64,000 nucleotides of DNA from Aldrovandia affinis (GCA_029706075.1 JAINUG010000007.1:10169501-10233500), one strand, 5' to 3'. Counted from the first letter of the stretch, positions 54,117 through 64,000 are shown. The notes: a model not told the origin generated them from the letters alone. A program made the numbers and translations.

Positions 54117-55409
54117 CAGTACTCGAAAGTTAGGAGGTAGGCTTTTTTTTCCTTTCAAAAGGAATATTGTTTTCGGCCTATACTGAATGCCAGTGAATGG
54201 TGTTTAATTTCCTTCATAGTTCTTATTGTTTTATGCTGTTAAAATAGACCTGTGTCTCAAAAGTTTGAATAAAGCTTTGATTGAGGAAAAACCGCACATT
54301 TTGTATTCTCTGTCATACACTACATTTTGCTGGGTTTTTTCGATTAATCGACTAATTGTTTATGTGGGCGACAATCGATCAAGGACATTTCTTAAAATTA
54401 GCATCCCTAATAGCAAGCATGATCTGCACTGAATTTCGCACACATTGCAAGGTGCTTACGTTATGTTTCAAAAATAATAAATTTGAAATACATTTTTAGA
54501 TTGGAGTTTTTATCCGAAAATATTTTTAAATATTGAAATGTTAAAAAATATTTTCTAGCCTATATAAATATGTATATTTTTAAATCCTCTGTGTGGTCAC
54601 CCATGTGGCAATTAGATAGTAGGCACATGTCTAGTTTGCCTATGCCTAGATCCGGCCCTGGGCAGGAGCACTGGTTTGCGTACAGTATTCTTATGAGCTG
54701 TTAAATGCTGTTAAAACCTTTTGAATTACCATTAAATGAACTTACAAAGTTAATAGCAATCTTTCATTGTTTAAACCGTTTGTTAATTATTGGTGTTAGT
54801 TCCACCCTGTTATTGCTTTCCACCCTGTTATTGCTTTCCACCCTGTTATTGCTTTCCACCCTGTTATGCTCCATTCCACCCTGTTAGGTATGTATTTTCA
54901 AATAATAATTTGACAATAACATCAAATGTTATGCATGTTTTTGTGGTAACTTGTAGAGATAGAACTACAACTCCTACAACTCCCCAACAATCTACAATCT
55001 CCCCAACTACACTCAACAATTTCGACCAAATTCTGTTGTTATTCACTCTTATTTGGGGAAAAACAGGGTGCAAAATAAGTGCCAGTTCAGAAAAATAGCA
55101 CGCATTTCACTCAATAATTATTGTTTTATAATTATTTGAAGAAGTAAATTAGTGTGATAGAGTAAAGGATGTCTAAATATAGATATATACATGTATTGTT
55201 AACACTTTCGGATAGTCATGTGTATGTCCCTAACAGGGTGGAATAATCTCCTGGTCCAAGTCCATCTTCCTATAATTATTAGGATTTAAGTGCCTGACAC
55301 GTCAAACACTTAATTTTTCTGATAGAATATATAAAAATATATACTTTTTTTTCCAAAAGTTGAAGTCCAAAAGGCTAGTAGGAATGACCCAAAAACTGAG
55401 ATTATATAA

Positions 55410-56015
55410 ACAAACAAGCAAAACCCTTTGTTTAGGAAGGGTAATGTTTTAGCAAAAATAGTCCGGTTAACCAGGTCATTTCTCCCTGTGTGGTGTGGTG
55501 GGAACATTTACATGTTTCATCTCAACTTAAAAGTTATATTTTCAGTTTGATAACTCAATTTCTTACATTTTACTTGTGTCCCCTTTTCAACTTATATTAA
55601 TTAATTATCTAGGGAGTAACTTAATTTCTCAAGTTGACTGAGTAGGTTATTCGGTTGAATTGATTCATACAAAATAGTGCCATGTGAAGACCTATTCTAT
55701 GAATCAATATGCATGATTTTTACATTGAAAATGAAAATTGGAGGCACAAATATCCCTGTTGGATACAAAACCTAAAAATAATAGTAACTAAGAAATAAAT
55801 GGCAGTTTATGAAAATCACTATTACACTCAGAAGGTGGAGGAGTAATCAGTATTTCTGGTGCAAAGACATTCAAGAACGCTCCGATTCATGATAAAGGTC
55901 AGTGAAATTTAACTTTTGAAATTTTCTAAAGCTAGTTAGCTACCTAGTTTAATTTAATGTTACTAGAAATATCTTGAATGTGTTATTGAATGTGGCATTT
56001 CAGAAAAATACTAAA
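55410..56015. other. no gene seen
   Basis: AT-rich sequence between the motif-rich element and the Tc1 3' end. No coding feature was found. Confidence 0.5.
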
Positions 56016-56244
56016 TACACACTTGTATAGACAGGTGTGTGCCTTTCTAAATCATGTACAATCAATTGAATTTGCTGCAGGTGGACTACAATCAAGTTCT
56101 AGAGACATCTCAAGGATGATCAAAGAAAACAGGACGCATCTGAGCTTAATTTGGAGTTAGCAAATTTTGCCATTTCTAAAAAAGTGTTTTCACTTTGTCA
56201 TTATGGGGTATAGTGTGTAGATTGATGGCAACATTTTTTAATTT

Positions 56245-56834
56245 TGTTATGACGAACAGGAACGAACCCAAACGCAAACACGGAAGGTTAGGATGGAGAG
56301 TGAAAATTTAATTATAATAATGATGCAAGTGATGGCAGAGGTAGTAGAGACGATGGGCTGGATTCTGGAGGGGATGCACAGGAGGACAGACAGCAGGGAA
56401 CCGGGGAGGCAGCTAAGCGTGCAGGCAGGCGGGGCTGGCAGGACAAACAGAGCTGGCGGACGGAGGAGTAATGGACCTGAACACGAGGGGAAAACGACAA
56501 GAACACGGGTAAACATACAAAACACGCAACACGGAGAGAACAGTAAACACAGCGTAGGACAACAAGTAACAGGAGTCAGCTTCTACCAGGTAGAGGAAAC
56601 AACGATCTGACGAAGAGTGACTGGAAAACAGGGGTAGATATACTGCAGGGCTGATGGAAATGATGGGAAGCAGGTGTGCCGGAATGGATGACGGAATTGG
56701 CAACAGGTGAACATGATGGGGAGTAATGAGGAATGATAATAGAATAATTGAAAATAATAAAACAATTAACACAACAATCACAAGGAGGAACAAGACAACG
56801 GAAAAAGCGAGACAGGAACATCGGGAATATGACA
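56245..56834 (-). repeat. 3' LTR of the minus-strand gypsy element
   Basis: On the minus strand it starts TGTCATATTCCCGATG and ends CGTCATAACA. It is nearly identical to 61192-61783. It contains GTCAGATCGTT on the minus strand (56601-56611). Confidence 0.93.
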
Positions 56835-59800
56835 GTACCCCCTCAACGGATGCCTCTGGGCATCTGAACAGGGTGGTTAGGGTGAGACAGATGGAAGTCC
56901 CGAATGAGGGAAGGGTCCAGAATAAGGGCGCGGGACACCCAACTGCGTTCTTCCAGACCATAACCCTCCCAGTCGACCAGATACTGGAATCCACGACCTC
57001 GGCGGCGTGCATCCAGCAAACGCCGGACGGTGTAGGCCGGGTGGTCATCGATGATCCGGGGGTGGAGGGGCGGCGGCAGGAGGCAGAGTGGGCTATTGGA
57101 GACCGGTTTAATGAGAGAGACATGGAAGGAGGTGGATCCTCATGGAGGCTGGAAGTCGAAGCTTGACCACAGAGGGATTAATAACAGAGTCAATGGGGAA
57201 GGGGCCAATGTAGCGGGGTGTGAACTTGCGGGAAGTAGTGTGAAGGGGAAGATCCTTGGTGGAGAGCCAAACCTCCTGACCCGGTTGGTAGTTGGGCGCC
57301 GGGGTGCGATGGCGGTCAGCGAAGCGCCGGTTCCGTTCAGTGGAACTAAGCAGGGTAGTGCGGGTGAGCTCCCAGGTCCTGCGACAGCGATCCAAGTGGG
57401 CCTGGACCGAGGGAACTGCCAGTTCCTCCTCCTGGACAGGGAAGAGAGGGGGTTGGTAACCAAGGGAAGCCTCGAAGGGGGACAGACCTGTGGACGCGCT
57501 GGTCAACGAGTTGTGAGCGTACTCAATCCAGGGAAGTTGAGTGCTCCAGGCCGAGGGATCTTCTGACGTGATAACACGGAGAGACGCTCCCAGGTCTTGA
57601 TTGGCGCGCTCTGTCTGGCCATTAGTCTGGGGGTGAAAACCAGAGGACAGGCTTACCGAGGCACCAAGAGCGGCACAGAAGGTCTTCCAGACGTGGGAGG
57701 TGAACTGGGGTCCACGGTCGGAGACGATGTCCAGGGGAATGCCGTGCAGGCGGAAGACGTGGAGGCAGAGAAGGTCCGCTGTTTCAGAGGCAGTGGGGAG
57801 TTTGGGAAGGGCAACAAAATGCACGGCTTTAGAGAAGCGGTCGATGATGGTGAGGACCACGGTGTTACCTTTAGACGGGGAGACCGTGACAAAATCCAGG
57901 GCGATGTGGGACCAAGGGCGACCAGGAACAGGCAGCGGACGGAGCAAGCCAGCAGGAGGTTGGTGAGTAGCCTTGGACCGGGGAACACACGGGGCAGGCG
58001 AGCACAAAAGAACGGGTGTCGACATCGATGGTGGACCACCAGAAGTGCCGCTTGAGCAGGCTCAGGGTGCGGCTGATGCCAGGATGACAGGCGAACCGGG
58101 AGGTGTGGACCCACTGAAGGACCTGAGATCGGACGGGGTCTGGGACAAAGTCGGTTCGGAGGGCCGGTACCTGGATCTGGATGGGTCTGCTGGGCGTCAC
58201 GGACAACCGACTCGATCTGCCAGGAGACAGCGGCCACCACACAGGACGGAGGAAGGATGGTCTCAGGAGTAACAGGAAACACCTCGGGGACATGGAGACG
58301 GGAAAGGGCATCGGGTTTCACATTTTTAGAACCAGGGACGAAAAGTCAGGTTAAAATTGAAACGCCCGAAGAACAGGGCCCAGCGGGCCTGGCGAGAGTT
58401 GAGACGTTTGGCCGTTTGGATGTACTCCAGGTTGCGGTGGTCAGTCCAGACGATAAACGGCTGCTCGGAACCCTCAAGCCAGTGGCGCCATTCCTCAAGG
58501 GCGAGCTTGACCGCCAGGAGTTCACGGTTCCCGACATCATAATTGCGCTCGGCAGGGGACAGGCGACGGGAAAAAAAGGCACAAGGGTGGAGTTTCTGGT
58601 CCAGGGTAGAGCGTTGGGATAACACCGCTCCCACCCCGGTGTCGGGAGGCATCAGCCTCGACCACAAACTGGCGAGATGGATCTGGCAAAATGAGGATGG
58701 GTGCGGAGGTGAAGCGCCTTTTAGCTCCCGCAAATGCGTCGTCCGCTTCCGAGGACCAGACGAAACGGGTAAGGGAGGAGGTGAGACGAGTGAGGGGAGC
58801 GGCAACCCGACTGTAATCCCTGATGAAGCGACGGTAAAAATTAGCAAAGCCCAGGAAGCGTTGTAGCAGCTTCACGGAGGTGGGGTTTAGGCCAAGTAAC
58901 CACCGCCTGGATCTTTTTCGGGTCCGTCCTAACCTGACCGCTCTCAATGATGTAACCCAGGAAGGAAACAGAGTGAACATGAAAATCGCATTTCTCCGCT
59001 TTCACAAATAATTTATTTTCTAAAAGTCTTTGGAGAACCTGGCGGACATGCTGGACGTGCTCCTCGAGGCTGTGGGAAAAAATGAGGATATCGTCCAAAT
59101 AAACAAAAACAGAGCGGTTTAAGAAGTCCCGGAGAACGTCATTGATGAGTGCCTGGAAAACGGCGGGAGCATTAGTAAGCCCAAAGGCCATGACCAGGTA
59201 TTCAAAGTGGCCGAGGGGGGTGTTGAAAGCCGTCTTCCATTCATCGCCCTCACGAACCCTCACCAAGTGGTAGGCGTTGCGGAGATCCAATTTCGAAAAA
59301 ATGACGGCACCTTGAAGTGGTTCGAATGCTGAGCTGATGAGTGGGAGGGGGTATTTGTTCTTGATGGTGATGTTATTGAGGCCACGGTAATCGATGCAGG
59401 GACGAAGGGACTTGTCTTTCTTGGCCACAAAGAAAAATCCAGCAGCAACAGGGGACGAAGAAGGCCTGATGAGACCCGCGGCGAGAGAATCGCGGATGTA
59501 GCGCTCCATGGCCTCCCTCTCTGGACGGGACAGGTTGAAGAGGCGGCTGGAAGGCAGGGGAGCCCGGGAAGGAGATCAATGGCACAGTCATAGGGTCGGT
59601 GAGGAGGCAGGGAAAGGGCGCGTTGCTTGCTGAAAACCTCGACAAGGTCATGATAAGCAGGAGGGATGGAGGAGAGATTGGGAGGTTCAGCGGTGGGCGT
59701 AGGAGCCTCAGGTAGAGCAGGAGCAGAAGCAGACAGCAAGCAAGATGAGTGACAGGAGGGACTCCAGTTGATGACTCGACTATTGGTCCAGTCGAATTGG

Positions 59801-59970
59801 GGTTGTGTGCCACCAACCAAGGCTGGCCGAGGACCAGGGGAGCGTGGGGTGAGGAGAGGACGTGAAACTGGAGGGTCTCGTGGTGATTGCCGGAAAGGGT
59901 GTGAGGTGAAGGGTACGGCACGGTGGGTAACTTGAGCGAGGAGCTTGCCGTTGAGAGCGTTGGCATTCAG
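56835..59970 (-). pseudogene. gypsy pol, minus strand, frameshifted
   Basis: Segments on the minus strand: RT from 59509 ([40 protein letters not shown]; catalytic [12 protein letters not shown]), and RNase H at 58326-58847 ([39 protein letters not shown]). The integrase zinc finger lies at about 58240-58080 ([20 protein letters not shown]), and the integrase core is in the frame 57108-58025 ([35 protein letters not shown]). A chromodomain near 57050-56940 is recoverable across frames ([24 protein letters not shown]). Several frame changes interrupt it (near 58840, 58320 and 57110). Confidence 0.88.
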
Positions 59971-61174
59971 AGGAGTAGTGTGGGGTTCCAACGCAATGCC
60001 AGCTTGGGTAACGAGGTTGGAATCCAGGAAGTTCTCGTCAGAACCGGGAGTCGATTAATGCAGACAAGGGCAGGGACTGCTGATTCCAGGACAACACGGC
60101 GTTGAGCTGCATATGAGGTCGCGGAGTATGTGGGGTAGTAGTGCGACTCGCCAGGACCCCCAGAATCACTGGCGAGCCCCCTCTTTTGGTCGAAGGAGCA
60201 GGAAGACAGGAAATGCCCAGACTGACCGCAGTAAATGCAGGATCCCGATTGCAACCTCCGGAGACGCTCAGCAGGTGCGAGACGAGCCCGACCCAGTTGC
60301 ATGGGAACCTCTTCGGAGACGGCTGCAGTAGAGACAAGGCTGGGAAGAGAGGCAGCAGGGGATTCAGGTCTCGATCTAGGAGGGTAGAGAGGAGAGCCAC
60401 GGAAGAGGAGATGGAGGGACGACGGACAGCTCTTTCCCGGTAATGCTCGCGGAGGCGGTTATCCAGTCTGATGACCATGGAAATGAGGTCGTCGAGATTA
60501 GCTGGGTCCTCCCTGGCAGCCAACTCGTCTTTCAAAGAGTCGCTGAGACCGTGCCGAAAAGCCCCTTGGAGCGCCCGGTCGTTCCAACCGGACTCCGCAG
60601 CTGTGATGCGGAACTCCACCGCAAAGTCGGCCACAGAACGGGCACCCTGGTAAATGGTGAACAACCGTTGACTAACGTCCGTACCTCGGACGGGGTGGTC
60701 GAAGACGTTCCTTAATTCCGAAACGAAGCGGGAGTAGGAGGTGAAATAAGAAGAACTGCTCCCCCACAAGGCGGACGCCCATGCCAGCGCATCCCCCTTG
60801 AGCAACCCCATTATGTAGGCGATGCGGGACCCATCAGTGGAATACGAGGTAGGCTGCTGCTCGAAAACCAGGGAGCATTGAATGAGGAAGGCGCGGCACA
60901 TACCCAGGTCTCCGGCATAACGATCAGGAGCAGGCACGTGAGGCTCCTTGTGCAGGAAAACTGGCGGGTCCGGGGTGAAGCGGCGACAGGAGGAACTTCC
61001 TTGGACAGCGCGTTGTGAAAACAAGTCTTGTAAAAGATCCTTGTTCTCCTTTACGCTGGTGGAGAGGCAGTGCAGCGCTGTCGTCAGCTCCTGGATGGAT
61101 TGACCCTGCTGGCCGACAAGAACGCCCTGTAGGGACAGGGCTTGATGGATCTGGTTAGTGTCCGCTGGGTCCAT
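59967..61174 (-). pseudogene. gypsy gag, minus strand, one main frameshift
   Basis: The ATG at 61174 opens MDPADTNQIHQALSLQGVLV and the frame holds through the capsid region (DRYAGDLGMCRAFLIQCSLV; RNVFDHPVRGTDVSQRLFTI; FAVEFRITAAESGWNDRALQ). Near 60300 the frame shifts. The neighbouring frame carries MQLGRARLAPAERLRRLQSG and the zinc knuckle CIYCGQSGHFLSSC. The protease motif ALIDSG-like follows at about 60050. The ATG lies only 17 bases from the 5' LTR. Confidence 0.85.
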
Positions 61175-61179
61175 GCTTG

Positions 61180-61190
61180 GTCAGATCGTT
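61180..61190 (-). promoter_or_regulatory. putative self-priming primer-binding site
   Basis: On the minus strand AACGATCTGAC follows the 5' LTR by one base. It is exactly complementary to GTCAGATCGTT in the LTR (61548-61558 on +), 11 of 11 bases. A TATA-like GTATATCTAC lies about 30 bp upstream of that LTR segment. Confidence 0.65.
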
Positions 61191-61191
61191 C

Positions 61192-61783
61192 TGTTATGAC
61201 GAACAGGAACGAACCCAAACGCAGACACGGAAGGTTAGGATGGAGAGTGAAAATTTAATTATAATAATGATGCAAGTGATGGCAGAGGTAGTAGAGACGA
61301 TGGGCTGGATTCTGGAGGGGATGCACAGGAGGACAGACAGCAGGGAACCGGGGAGGCAGCTAAGCGTGCAGGCAGGCGGGGCTGGCAGGACAAACAGAGC
61401 TGGCGGACGGAGGAGTAATGGACCTGAACACGAGGGGAAAACGACAAGAACACGGGTAAACATACAAAACACGCAACACGGAGAGAACAGTAAACACAGC
61501 GTAGGACAACAAGTAACAGGAGTCAGCTTCTACCAGGTAGAGGAAACAACGATCTGACGAAGAGTGACTGGAAAACCGGGGTAGATATACTGCAGGGCTG
61601 ATGGAAATGATGGGAAGCAGGTGTGCCGGAATGGATGACGGAATTGGCAACAGGTGAACATGATGGGGAGTAATGAGGGAATGATAATAGAATAATTGAA
61701 AATAATAAAACAATTAACACAACAATCACAAGGGAGGAACAAGACAACGGAAAAAACGAGACAGGAACATCGGGAATATGACA
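61192..61783 (-). repeat. 5' LTR of the minus-strand gypsy element
   Basis: Nearly identical to 56245-56834. The TATA-like GTATATCTAC is at about 61581-61590 (minus strand) and GTCAGATCGTT at 61548-61558. Confidence 0.93.
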
Positions 61784-61899
61784 AATTTAGTCTAACACAA
61801 CAAAATGTGTAAAAATGAAGGGGTCTGAATACTTTCTGAAGCTACTGTATATATGATATATATGTGTTATAAGCAGAATTTGTTATAATCGCGAACTAT

Positions 61900-61985
61900 G
61901 ATTGGTGCTAACATGTATTAATGCACATCTTGTAAGTCGCTCTGGATAAGAGCATCTGCTAAGGTCTTAAAATGTAAATGTAATT
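61900..61985 (+). mobile_element. L2 LINE tail fragment with UnaL2-type stem-loop
   Basis: GTCGCTCTGGATAAGAGCAT at 61936, then CTGCTAAGGTC and AAATGTAAATGTAA. Only the last 80 bases of the LINE remain. Confidence 0.75.
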
Positions 61986-62067
61986 TAGTCTATCGAAAGG
62001 AAATGGGAAGTAAGCATGTGACATCAGTACAGATACCTGAGACTGCCCGTATTGGTTCACAACTAGG

Positions 62068-62160
62068 GGTGTGACAGTATACCATGATATTAAAATATGA
62101 AATAGCACTATCATAAACTTAATGTAATACCGTGATATTAATTCACGTGGCAAAAGCTAT
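62068..62160. repeat. hAT-type MITE fragment
   Basis: GGGGTGTGACAGTATACCAT with later AATACCGTGATATTAATT. It belongs with the fragment at 38140. Confidence 0.4.
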
Positions 62161-62276
62161 TTTCACGTGGGGAAATACATTTCAACCGTTACCCTACTAA
62201 AATGTCTAAATAAACCATGTTAAATAATATAATACTGGACCTGGGATATCCGCTAATGCCATTTAATTCCACCACC

Positions 62277-62972
62277 TGTCACGTCTCGTGTTCGTGTTCC
62301 CCGTAATTAGGTGGTTTAGTTCATTCCATGTTTTCCTGGTTGTCCGGTCCGTGTTTTCACTTTCACTTACCTGTTTCCAGTCTCGTCATTGTATTATCGT
62401 TTTCACCTGTTCCTCATGTGTCTGATTGCAGTCTCCTGTGTTAGCTGCATTCGTGTTAATTCCTAATTGTTTCTCATTATGTCTGATGTATATAAGCTGT
62501 GCGTTTTCCCATGTTCGTTGCCAGATTGTCTTGTGCTTTGCTCATGCGTCCACAACTTTCCAGCGGTTTCTTTGTTTAACCGTGTTTTGTTTAACCGTGT
62601 TTTGTTTAACCGTGTTTTGTTTAACCGTGTTTTGTTTAACCGTGTTTGAGTTCCTGCTCCCGTGTTTGTCTGTGTCTCAGTCTCGTTCCTGTTCCCGATC
62701 CACCTGTTCGTGCTCCTCATGGTTCTAGCCCCGCTCCCCTCTGTGTTCCCTGGACTGCTTTCCTGATACCAACCTCCGCCTGCCCATTGACCACGTCTTG
62801 CCTGCCTGTGACACAGCTGGAGCCTGAAACCAACTTTGCCTGTCCCCGACTACTCTCTGGATTCCTGTATTGCCCTGATTGCTCCCGTGTGACCATTGCC
62901 TGTTGTTTTCACAATAAAGGACATTATTGCGTTCCTGGGTTCGCACCTGGTTTTCCGATACCAATCCTGACA
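62277..62972 (+). mobile_element. solo LTR of a gypsy-type element, plus orientation
   Basis: A 696-bp unit starts TGTCACGTC and ends ATCCTGACA. It is flanked by CCACC at 62272-62276 and 62973-62977. It has the TATA box TATATAAG at 62489-62496 and AATAAA at 62913-62918, so it is in plus orientation. Five tandem copies of a 15-bp TTTGTTTAACCGTGT unit lie at about 62569-62646, probably within the transcribed leader. Confidence 0.85.
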
Positions 62973-63128
62973 CCACCTCTTTGGCTGTTCTTGCATTTTG
63001 TTTTGTGTACAATGCAATAGCGCATGTGCAGACAGCTCCCTTGCATTTCCCAACCCTGGTAGGTAGCTGTTATTAGCTAGCTAGTTACACGGCATAAATC
63101 TCAGTTTGCAGTCCCTTATCAAACTTGC

Positions 63129-63375
63129 GATGTCCGACGCTGATTACACTGCCGAGGTGGTCTGTAATGACGAATTATATCCCCCCCAAAAAGCAAACTC
63201 ATTCATCAATGTGGATGAATCACTTTGGATTCAGAAAAAAAGAGAACAGATCTCCCATCTGTAGGCAGTGTGGGGAAACATAATGGCCAGGGGAGGGAAC
63301 ACATCAAACCTTGCATTCCACCTGCCTGAGCATCATCCCTCACATTATGCTACAATGAAAAAAGTGATCAGCTAA
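63129..63375 (+). pseudogene. BED-type zinc finger fragment (hAT-related), frameshifted
   Basis: From the ATG at 63130 (MSDADYTAEVVCNDELYPP) a frame change near 63190 leads to SSMWMNHFGFRKKENRSPIC and RQCGE. A second change near 63278 leads to MARGGNTSNLAFHLPEHHPS. W..F, C..C and the H...H spacing with GNTSNL are the BED finger pattern found at the N terminus of hAT transposases and their domesticated relatives. Nothing downstream continues the protein. Confidence 0.65.
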
Positions 63376-63489
63376 ATATAGCACTAGATCCGACAAGCTG
63401 ATAACGCGATAAAGCAAAACTTTGCTTAATTTGCAAAGTGAATGATTTAAATTGATATCATTGACATAAATTCAGTTGCATTTTTTCCA

Positions 63490-63855
63490 AGAGATTGCAG
63501 TGACCTATTGGCATGGGCTGCGCGTTTAACCAAATGGCATGCCGCTAAGAGCAAAGAGGAAGGCAGAGAGGGACTGAAATCACAGGCTAAGAAAAGGAAT
63601 AAATATGCCCCAATGTTGCCAGCACAACCAACCTGCACTAATTGCAAAACGTCTGGGCATAGCAGAGCAAAATGTTATATGAAGGGAGGGGGAATGGAAA
63701 ACCACTGTGTAAGTTGTCATAAAATAGGACATTGGGCTAGGGATTGCCCTGAACCAAGGAAAATAAAGGATTCCTCAGATAACATTACTCAGATAGAGGA
63801 CATGATAAGGAAAGAATTAGCTCACTTAGTGAGATCGCTACAAGCTAGTGAATAG
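63490..63855 (+). pseudogene. retroelement Gag nucleocapsid-like ORF with two zinc knuckles
   Basis: An open frame (ATG at 63508, but open upstream) encodes a basic region followed by CTNCKTSGHSRAKC and CVSCHKIGHWARDC, two perfect C-x2-C-x4-H-x4-C knuckles, and then an acidic tail ending at a stop at 63853-63855. Paired knuckles near the C terminus of Gag bind genomic RNA in retroviruses and some LTR elements. The rest of Gag, any pol and LTRs are not visible in the window, so it is a fragment. It may be an endogenous retrovirus or another LTR element. Confidence 0.6.
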
Positions 63856-64000
63856 AGCTTTTCGGCCCCATTGCAAAAGGTGCTGATAATTCATATAAAA
63901 GACCGTATCTTAACCCCCTGAGGTCCGTGCTTAGCTCAGAGAAGGTTTGTGATTTTGGTGTGGTCTGATATTTATCTCAATTTCATCAACTTAACACACA

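Larger units (their letters stand above)
47115..54660 (-). mobile_element. hAT element interrupted by Rex3 sequence
   Basis: The ends are CAGGGCCGGAT (47115) and ATCCGGCCCTG (54650-54660). The flanking 8-mers GGCATCTG and GGCAGGAG agree at five positions, so any target duplication has decayed. A C-terminal hAT dimerisation region is on the minus strand at about 47210-47630. The Rex3 LINE and its duplicate fill 48.17-53.9 kb. The element itself lies within the TTCCACCCTGTTAG-rich element. Confidence 0.6.
40660..55400. mobile_element. element rich in a TTCCACCCTGTTAG motif, split by two later insertions
   Basis: Twelve copies of TTCCACCCTGTTAG or its inverse occur at 40957, 41135, 41290, 41304, 46602, 46623, 54800, 54818, 54836, 54854, 54874 and 55230. 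All lie outside the inserted gypsy (41333-46601) and hAT (47115-54660). Removing these leaves about 1.8 kb of continuous AT-rich sequence. Left copies read mostly in one orientation, and several right copies in the other. At 54800-54867 four copies are arranged with an 18-bp period. Outer ends are not certain. I do not recognise the family, and the boundaries given are approximate. Confidence 0.5.
56245..61783 (-). mobile_element. Ty3/gypsy chromovirus-type (sushi-like) retrotransposon, minus strand
   Basis: LTRs of 590 and 592 bp enclose gag and pol on the minus strand, with the perfect duplication AATTT at 56240-56244 and 61784-61788. The polypurine tract GAGGGGGTAC precedes the 3' LTR (about 56835-56845). 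It belongs to the same lineage as 41333-46601 (gag begins MDPAD in both) but has different LTRs. The frames are longer and less damaged than in that copy. Confidence 0.93.
56025..61853 (+). mobile_element. Tc1-like element 3' end, split by a gypsy insertion
   Basis: The left part (AGACAGGTGTGTGCCTTTCT, CAGGTGGACTACAATCAAGT, TTTGTCATTATGGGGTATAG) and the right part after the gypsy (AAATGTGTAAAAATGAAGGG, CTGAATACTTTCTGAAGC, TACTGTATA) match, from memory, the continuous 3' region of a Tc1 family common in fish. The join falls exactly at the gypsy's AATTT target duplication. Confidence 0.7.

Noticed and set aside
54705..54887. Leucine-rich 60-codon frame (LLLLSTLLLLST)
   Set aside because: It is a translation of the 18-bp TTCCACCCTGTTATTGCT array.
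62463..62720. Minus-strand frame with KTRLN repeats
   Set aside because: It is a translation of the 15-bp repeat inside the solo LTR.

Overview
This window reads as non-coding-rich genomic DNA from a teleost fish. The evidence is one intact vertebrate gene with conserved protein sequence (siah1), spliced exons of racgap1, a vertebrate-type tRNA-Leu(CAG), and fish-type mobile elements: L2-clade LINEs with the UnaL2-type 3' stem-loop tail, a Rex3/RTE LINE, Tc1 elements, Harbinger and hAT elements, and chromovirus-type (sushi-like) Ty3/gypsy elements. The UnaL2-type tail with TGTAA repeats was first described in eels, but it is not enough to name the species.

Layout. 0-4.5 kb: old hAT-like sequence split by an L2 copy, a SINE, a Tc1 end, then a SWIM-domain first exon on + with a broken THAP-domain exon on - facing it. 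5.5-9.2 kb: five racgap1 exons on +, two of them frameshifted, with a solo LTR and SINE/MITE insertions in the introns. 10-20 kb: two Harbinger-type elements, a 2.4-kb array of hairpin-forming repeats (12.0-14.4 kb), microsatellites, a SINE and MITEs. 20-24 kb: tRNA-Leu with an inverted tRNA fragment and two decayed LINEs. 24.4-26.1 kb: siah1 on -, with possible noncoding first exons near 37.3-37.8 kb. 27-34 kb: a MITE, a Tc1 remnant, a CR1/L2-like LINE, and a Tc1 element carrying an L2 insertion. 34.7-35.8 kb: a hAT element. 38.2-40.3 kb: an element with 36-bp inverted ends and a repeated 14-bp motif. 40.9-55.3 kb: a second element rich in a different 14-bp motif, invaded by a gypsy element (41.3-46.6) and by a hAT (47.1-54.7) that itself holds a Rex3 LINE. 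The Rex3 region is present twice across a 100-N assembly gap. 56-61.9 kb: a second gypsy element, on -, inside a Tc1 3' end. 62.3-63.9 kb: a solo LTR, a BED-finger fragment and a retroelement zinc-knuckle ORF.

The most unusual feature is the 12.0-14.4 kb array. Its units repeat a set of small stems whose arms change together, so the pairing is kept while the sequence drifts. A TATA box and most of the discriminating wobble pairs point to minus-strand transcription. The second strong observation is that both full gypsy elements carry, directly after the 5' LTR, a 10-11 nt site complementary to a segment of their own LTR about 30 bp downstream of a TATA-like box. That is the arrangement expected for self-primed reverse transcription.

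Many retroelement reading frames here carry small indels even where the paired LTRs look nearly identical. Part of this may be uncorrected long-read consensus error, and frameshift-based pseudogene calls should be read with that in mind.
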